Assembly: GCA_030248195.1 (NCBI GenBank)
Contig: JASAND010004194.1
Coordinates: forward strand, 1-64,000
Source of the DNA: Trissonchulus latispiculum
Lineage: Eukaryota; Nematoda; Enoplea; Enoplida; Ironidae
Length of the DNA: 64,000 nucleotides
Direction: 5' to 3'
Part shown: positions 58,021-64,000 of the stretch, piece by piece
Position numbering within the stretch: position 1 is the stretch's first letter
Layout: each line of letters starts with the position of its first letter
Notes under the pieces: model-generated
Seen by the model: only the letters and a program-made list of their open reading frames with translations
Told to the model about the DNA's origin: nothing
The model's database searches: none
Made by a program: the position numbers and the translations under genes

Positions 58021-59425
58021 TTCCCCTGACCAATCGAGCTAAAAATTTGGTATGGGAACTTTAACGACCACATTGAGTTCATGATTGATATATTTCGATG
58101 CGTAGGGAAAACCAAGGGAAACCGGTTTGTTGTCTACAATTCTGATGAGAATTGAAAAATTCTGACGACATCAGAACACATGAATCCTATGTCCGTAGTT
58201 TGATTCATTTTTGTTTTTCGTTAACTCAGTAGGTATATACTATTAAGCCCGGTTCATATGCTTCCGTCCATACATTAACACGGGGTCCGATTCTGGGGGG
58301 GTATGCCCCGACCTCCACGAGGGGTCTACCCCTGAAAAATTAAGAAATTTTAGGGGGGTCTGCCCCGAAATTAGCAAAAATTGCGAATTTTTAACGTTTT
58401 TGACCAAAAAGTAGTAAAAATGACTCTTTTTAGCGATTTCTAAGAAATTTCTTGAAAAAATCGCCAAAATTTGCTAAAAAATTACCTTTTTTGGTAAAAA
58501 TCACTGAGGGCTCTACCCTTTTTTCCTTTCTGGACGGGACGGTCTGCCCTTTTTCCTTTTCGCTGAGAGGGGGTCTGCCCGTTTTTTGTCGGTCTGGGGG
58601 GGTCTGCACGCCCCCCATTCCCCCCCACGTTATCCGATGCTTCCGTCCGTTTGTTAGTGTCTGTTGTCCGTTTGTTTGTTTGTCCGTTTTCCAAATTGAT
58701 TGATACTTCTACTATTTTGCTGCTTTTCAGTTTTGCTGTTTTGCTACTTATCCGTATGTCCGTTTCCAGGGTTGATTCATACCTTTGCTGTTTTGTTGTA
58801 TATTGCTGTTGTCTGGTTGTCCGTATTCCGTAATGGTTGTCCGTTTGGACTTGAGCAATGCTTAACTTTTTCCTAACTTTTAACTTTGTCCGTATGCTAC
58901 AGCCAATCGAAAATGACTAGAACTACCACGTGCTTGCTAAATAAATATTTGTATTTGAGCTTTTGAATGGTTCTAAGATTAATTAGCTAAACTATTGCCA
59001 GCGTGACGAAATTTCTTTCAAAGATGTTGCTGTCAAAGTTTGAAGAGAAAGACATTGAAAAAGCAACATAATGCTGTAACCAGTCAGTATAAATAAAGAG
59101 AAAAACCAATTCAGCAATAAGCAAAATTCTAAATAGTGTATTAAAACAGATAACCAGACACCGTCAATACGGACAATCAGAAACGGACAAACGGACATGC
59201 ACCAAACGAGTATGAACCACTTTGTCTTTTTAAAAACGGACCACCGCGCAACCAGACAAACAGGCAAACGGGCAAAAGCACAAACGGACAAACCGAAAAT
59301 AAGTATGAACCGGGCTTAAGCTGAATTTTAGCTTATACTGAGCTGATGAAAAGGTGGATTGAAAACGAGCTATCAGAAGCCTGCCCTGCGACCCCGAAAA
59401 CCCCTGTATGTAACTTTCCACCAGT
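58021..59425. mobile_element. Foldback element split by a nested TTAA element
   Basis: The left part ends TTTTTCGTTAACTCAGTAGG before 58242; the mirror part starts at 59320 (TTTTAGCTTATACTGAGCTG) and runs to CCGAAAACCCCTGTATGTAA. These are the two sides of a foldback centre, 1.07 kb apart because of the insertion. Confidence 0.65.
58246..59315. mobile_element. TTAA-flanked element with GTCCGTTTG arrays
   Basis: Ends GCCCGGTTCATA and TATGAACCGGGC, flanked by TTAA on both sides (58242-58245, 59316-59319), the target of piggyBac-type transposition. Arrays of TGTCCGTTTG lie at 58640-58860 and inverted (CAAACGGACA) at 59165-59300. No transposase frame. The left 300 bases also hold repeated GGGGGTCTGCCC words. 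Confidence 0.75.
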
Positions 59426-59942
59426 AACATCAGTAGCTCTGTCGGCAGCTGGATAATTTGGAAGTCGTCGGTTTTACAGCCATCTAATGTTAAAAATTTT
59501 CGGCTCTCAGGACTTGAAATGACAATTTAATTTCGCAAAATTTGATTTCACAAAATGCGCTGTCACGGTAGGTAGGTAACAGAAGTCTGCGTACAAGAAC
59601 CCGTCTTCCACGAATGCAGTCAGAGGTAGCGGGTATTAAATAATCTCTAGTTAATACTGACGGAAATAAGTTGGTATTAAGAATAAAGTTGTTCGATACA
59701 AAATATGCACATGACAGCGCCAAGTACATATATAATTTGTATTGTGTGTCTATTCTTCATACCATAAAACAAAATGTTTCAAACACGTTCTGTTTCAAAC
59801 TCGGGTTCTGTTATGAAACGTTAGCACAGTGGTTTTACTGCAAAAGCTTCTTGTAGTAGAAAGACCAGATTTAAAATCGATTATATCGATCAGAGCTATG
59901 ATAGCCGATCAACTAGAATAATAATTAGACTAATTACCCACG
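59426..59942. other. No feature seen
   Basis: AT-rich spacer between two TTAA-flanked elements; no frame with a motif. Confidence 0.35.
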
Positions 59943-59946
59943 TAAA

Positions 59947-60334
59947 GCCCGGTTCACACTGCAACGGTTTAAGGTTTAAGGTTTAGGGTTTAAGGTTTAA
60001 GCAGTTGGGTGGGAAGGTTTAACGAATGTCTGAATATCACGTGGTTTTTAAATCTGCCAGTGCGGACTCAAATCTCCACGGATTTTGAAATTTTTTAGTT
60101 CTGTTTATAGGTAAGAGATTCTAGTATGCATATAACGAAAATTATTAACTAAACACTTTATATATAATTCACTGGAAGCTTAAACCTAAATACAGAGTTA
60201 AAACATTTTTAACTCGGCTTGCTTAATCCTTGTGAACATTTCGGCGTAAATGAACTAGTTTAACCTGAAACCTTAAACCTTAAACCATAAACCTTAAACT
60301 TTAAACCTTAAACCTTGTGCAGTGTGAACCGGAC
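59947..60334. mobile_element. GCCCGGTTCACAC MITE with GGTTTAA arrays
   Basis: Ends GCCCGGTTCACACTGCA and TGCAGTGTGAACCGGAC; flanks TAAA and TTAA. Arrays of GGTTTAAGGTTTAA inside the left end are inverted inside the right end. Related in its outer bases to the 58246-59315 element. Confidence 0.8.
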
Positions 60335-60338
60335 TTAA

Positions 60339-62024
60339 GTCCTAGCACTGAACTTTCATCTAGTCATTTTCTGCATGTAGGTCCATTTCTGAAGCCATGC
60401 CAGCAGAAACTCAAAATATCAAAAAGTACCCGTACCCATGCCGAACTTGAGCTCAATTGGTTACGTTTTGTGCACGCAAACCACAGATGTGCAAACACGA
60501 CATGGAAGCATTTCCCCGTACAAAACAGACAAACTGTAGCAACACATATTAGACTGTAAAACCATATACTGTCAGACGCAGGCTCCTATATAAGGCAAGA
60601 AGACTTGGCCAGAAGCCAATCGTCAAAATGAACCAGAGAAAGCAGCTAAGTGACACTCATGCGGCTGACGTTAAAGCCCCAGTCTCAAAACCAATTTACT
60701 TAATACATACCCTTTGCCTAAGCATAGAGACTTTCTGTTCAGAGAAGGAGAGAGAGAGAGAGAGAGAAACCAGAAACCATTTGGAACCTATAGGACAAAC
60801 CGGGTGGGGGGGCTAGAGCTAGAGTCCATAGAATCAAAATGAGCCAAGAGTATACTAAGCTGAGCAAAAGAAGCACTCCCCATACCCCCCCCCCCTTCCT
60901 TCTGCTGAGTTGAACGTCAATAAAAGAAGGAAACCAGCACCTAACACATACGAATTCAGCCAAGCCAGCCTCTGCCTTCACTCTCTCTCTAAGGCCAAAT
61001 GGAGGCAATACGATCCTACCCTAGCCCCTTTAAGGCAAACAGAAGGCTATTGCTAGTTCCCCCCCCCCCCCCGATGGCAAGCCTGAGCCCAGGCACACGC
61101 ACACGATAGGAGAGTAAATGTCAATATGCTTACTGGGTTTCCCCCAACTCTCTCTCTCTCTCTCATTAAATGATTTCTACAGCTTCTAACGGACGCACAC
61201 ACACACACGCACGCACAGAGACATAAAGCTCCGACCCCCAGGAAAATAATGTGAGGCATAGCATACATACAAGGAGAGCTGTTTTGGGTGGAAATTTATT
61301 GGAAATTCTGCTAGATGTAGGCTAGAAGCACGATCGCTGTAGTACACCTGCCGATCTACTAAAGGAATAAATTAATAGTAAATTCAGACGGATTTTAAAT
61401 ATTTAATCTGCTCAGTGAACCCTTATTAGGAGAGTTACCAGTTCTTTTTATCCAATTTTCATCAAATTACGTATGCCGTGGTTTGAAAGGGTTTACAAAG
61501 CTAAAAAACTGGAAAAAGTTACAATAAGACTTCATCACCGGTCTGTTGCAATCAATGAATTAAAAATTTTAATTCCAATTTAAATCTGTAAAATATTTTC
61601 CCATATTTTGCTGGATGGAAGTAAGATACTGAATTCTCTTGAACCAAGATAATTAATTCATCTTCAAAATTTTAAAAGCAAAACTGTTTATATTTTAAGC
61701 AAAAATTCTCTGTTCTTTCCACATTGTAATGTTTGTTCCGTTGTAAGTTTGTTTTTGTTTGTTCCGTTCTACGGTTTCTACTATACGAAACTGTTGTAGA
61801 ACCGTGAGAAATTTGCTATAAAGAGGCCAAAAATGTTTAACTGTTTAGCAATGTGGTGGAGTAAATGTGTCCACAAATGTGTAAATATGGGAAGAATCCC
61901 TTGTTTTTATCGCGTCTGAGGGAAGTCGGCACCTACCGCACGTTATTCTGTGGCATTCATTGTTTTACTTCTTTAATCTATTGTGAAGCAGCTGAAACAT
62001 GGAAAATTATCTTCATCCTGTGCT
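60339..62024. other. No gene; several microsatellites
   Basis: (GA)n at 60748-60766, C runs at 60885-60896 and 61060-61073, (CT)n at 61150-61164 and an AC-rich run at 61195-61216. Base composition is GC-richer at 60640-61090; the 62-codon frame at 60628 and its antisense frame have no motif. Confidence 0.4.
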
Positions 62025-62967
62025 CTTAAGGTGCAAGTGCAAATGCAAATTTACAGGCTACCATTCTTCAAGAAAGTGGATGAAACTTTCCAAATATATT
62101 ATTTTGGCACTCTTTAGCTTTTGGCACCAGTCCAAGAGTTTTAGTTTGAAAGATATGAAATTTTTGGTTTTAGTACGTAGTCCATACACGGGGTTTGGTT
62201 GTTATGGCTGGAAAGCAGATATCAAAATAAGCATTTTGATATCGTAGCCTTCGACCTATCTGTAGTGGTTAATTCTGTATAAGCCAAAAACGATTTTGAC
62301 TGTCAAGAAATGGCCATTTTTGAGAAAATCAGCTTTTTCGAAATTACAACGAAATCTTACGGACAATTTTGTTTTATTTATTCTCTAGCGATGCACAGTC
62401 TAATTGCACATTTTATTAACGCCCATATGCTGAGCTGGAGTTCGTTGCTTTCAGCTGAAGATTTGCACGAAACACCATTTTGGCAAAACGGAGATTATTT
62501 TGTTTTGAACGCCTATTTGTCAAAAACTAGTCGATTGATTTGTGCAATTTTCACACGATATAAATTCGCACTATTGCAGAGGGTTCTTGAGCTAAAACGT
62601 CTCCGTTGCGAGAAAAGTCAATGCAAAGTTAAAAAATTTGGCGTCACCGCACGTTTGACTAATTTTCTGGGGCATTAAGGCCTGTTGAGCCAAATCCCAA
62701 AAAATGTCACAGGGCCCCACATGCCCTTCACACCATGGCTCAAAAAGAAATTTTGGCCGATTCTAGAGTTGAGGAATATCGATATTCAAATATTGTTTAG
62801 CCGGTATGTCAGGAAATTTTTACTATTTTTCACTAGTTTCTTTCACTCATGGGAATGTACAGATTTATGGGATTTAAAATGACCTATGAAGCTTTTTCCA
62901 GCTACCAAAAATGCTAAAGGTATAGCGTTTCAAAAATCACTACACATAAGGATACCACCACCTTAAG
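62025..62967. mobile_element. CTTAAGGTG-ended element, full-length candidate
   Basis: Right end GGATACCACCACCTTAAG is the inverse of the left end of the related copy at 38058. Body words match that copy over about 400 bases. A 122-codon plus frame (62310-62678) lies inside without recognisable domain. Confidence 0.6.
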
Positions 62968-63868
62968 ATAATCATGGACTTATAAGTTCATCGATTTAAG
63001 TCTTTGACCAGTCAGTTCAGCAGTCGACTGACGTATCGGAGAATGGTAGAAAGTCGAAGCTCACGGACAGAAAACGTGAACCTCAAGCCAGTCGGTAATA
63101 CGTTTTTCCCAGGTTTAGCCTAAGGTGAAGCAGACTCAGTTATTCTCGCCTTATTACAGCATTTATATCTGCGTGTCAAAGTCAAACTTAGCTCGTCAGT
63201 TTGTTGTCACACAACCGTAAAGTCAGAACACTGCCGTTACTTTCGTGGGAAAAGTCCAAACACGTCCAAGTGCTGTATCTTATGGGACAATTTTTTGTTG
63301 TAAAAGGCATTGAAACTAGGAAGAATAGCTGACAGCATTTTCTGTATGATGCCGCTTAACACCGTCAGTTCGGATCGACAGTCTTAATAATTGGCAGGAA
63401 GGGAGTGGCGGGAGGTCTCCACCAGCGGACTGTAAAATCCCAGATCGCACCCTCAAATTTTTAAAAAATTTTGCTCAAAATGCCATTTTGCCAGCTCATA
63501 CGATATTTATGAGACCCTACTTAATGGGCGTGTCAAATAAAAGTAAAGGAAAGCCGACACTTGTCTCAGACTATGAAACAAGCTTTGCAGATTTGTTCTC
63601 TCAATTAATTTGAACTTTCGAAAAATATTTTCAACCAACTATATACCATTGTGCATATATAGCAAACATGTGTATCGATAATTCATAAGATATATCGAGA
63701 CTCTAGAAAAAGTTTCGAGACGTTGCAACAGTAGAGGATATAGGAAAATACAGTGTTTCTAGAAAGCTTGAAATGTTTCTGAAAAGTTGCTTGAAAGAAA
63801 TGCTCACAATATTTCGGAACATTAGGAAAAAAAACGAAAAGGAAAATAAAACGCGACAAAAAGGGAGA
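62968..63868. other. No feature seen
   Basis: No open frame or linked repeat stands out. Confidence 0.35.
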
Positions 63869-63874
63869 AATCTC

Positions 63875-64000
63875 AGGGTCTTTCCCATTATCCCCCCACA
63901 GCTCCGAAGAAGGGGTCTTTCCCATTATCCCCCCCCACAGCTCTGAAGAAGTACCGAAGAAGCACAATTGGACAGATTGAGTTGAAATTTGGTGGAGGTA
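63875..64000. mobile_element. Left end of a foldback element running off the window
   Basis: GGGTCTTTCCCATTATCCCC through GAAGTACCGAAGAAGCACAA matches 50496-50585. The terminal 33 bases are duplicated in tandem (63875 and 63913). Confidence 0.7.

Noticed and set aside
59960..60002. Telomere-like GGTTTAA / GGTTTAGGG units
   Set aside because: They form the array inside a TIR element and are mirrored at its other end; only one unit resembles a plant telomere repeat, and the host looks animal.
62310..62678. 122-codon frame inside the CTTAAGGTG element
   Set aside because: No recognisable transposase motif, and the related copy at 38058 shows no such frame.

Overview
The window looks like nuclear DNA of an animal, probably an invertebrate I cannot place further. 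It is AT-rich, has introns with GT/AG borders, long (CA)n and (TA)n microsatellites, and is dominated by short non-autonomous transposons. No rRNA, intact tRNA, operon or CRISPR is visible. The animal assignment rests on a spliced glycosyltransferase-92 (GT92) gene and on an LTR-element primer-binding site that matches the 3' end of animal initiator tRNA-Met.

Layout. 1-8.0 kb: repeat-only DNA with inverted copies of elements carrying G/C homopolymers up to 18 bases (a TIR element at 949-1340 and 1904-2318, another at 2626-3710, and a G-tract array at about 4.3-8.0 kb). 8.4-12.7 kb: pieces of an LTR retrotransposon (LTR 8417-9316, polypurine tract, initiator-tRNA PBS 12551-12570, LTR ends 12036-12492 and 12573-12665) surrounding a minus-strand pseudokinase exon (10165-10960) and a candidate transmembrane exon (11379-11669). 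14-17.3 kb: hAT-like copies and a two-exon single-pass membrane protein tail (16704-17270). 19.2-28.6 kb: the most interesting part, a cluster of at least four related small genes sharing a [FY]W-x-R-[KR]-[VL]-R core (19192-19608 +; 21976-22884 -, plus a duplicated exon in an inverted repeat; 27399-27807 +; 28095-28535 +), with a decayed protein-primed family-B DNA polymerase between them (25100-26539). Two of these genes show the same +1 frame break at the same position.

28.6-41 kb: foldback elements, hAT-type elements with clear 8-bp target duplications (30236-30804, 35099-36945, 39856-40286), simple repeats and one weak exon. 41.2-44.7 kb: a complete four-exon GT92 glycosyltransferase gene on the minus strand (about 551 codons), with a hAT MITE (41886-42264) in its last intron. 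44.7-64 kb: mostly repeats (SINE, TIR elements, a foldback family with one TTAA element nested in it) and one unrecognised two-exon gene (56603-57538).

Functionally, only GT92 (Golgi glycan synthesis) and the pseudokinase can be assigned to known families. The small-protein cluster is unrecognised. The recurring theme of the non-coding part is non-autonomous elements whose ends carry arrays of a short motif private to each family.
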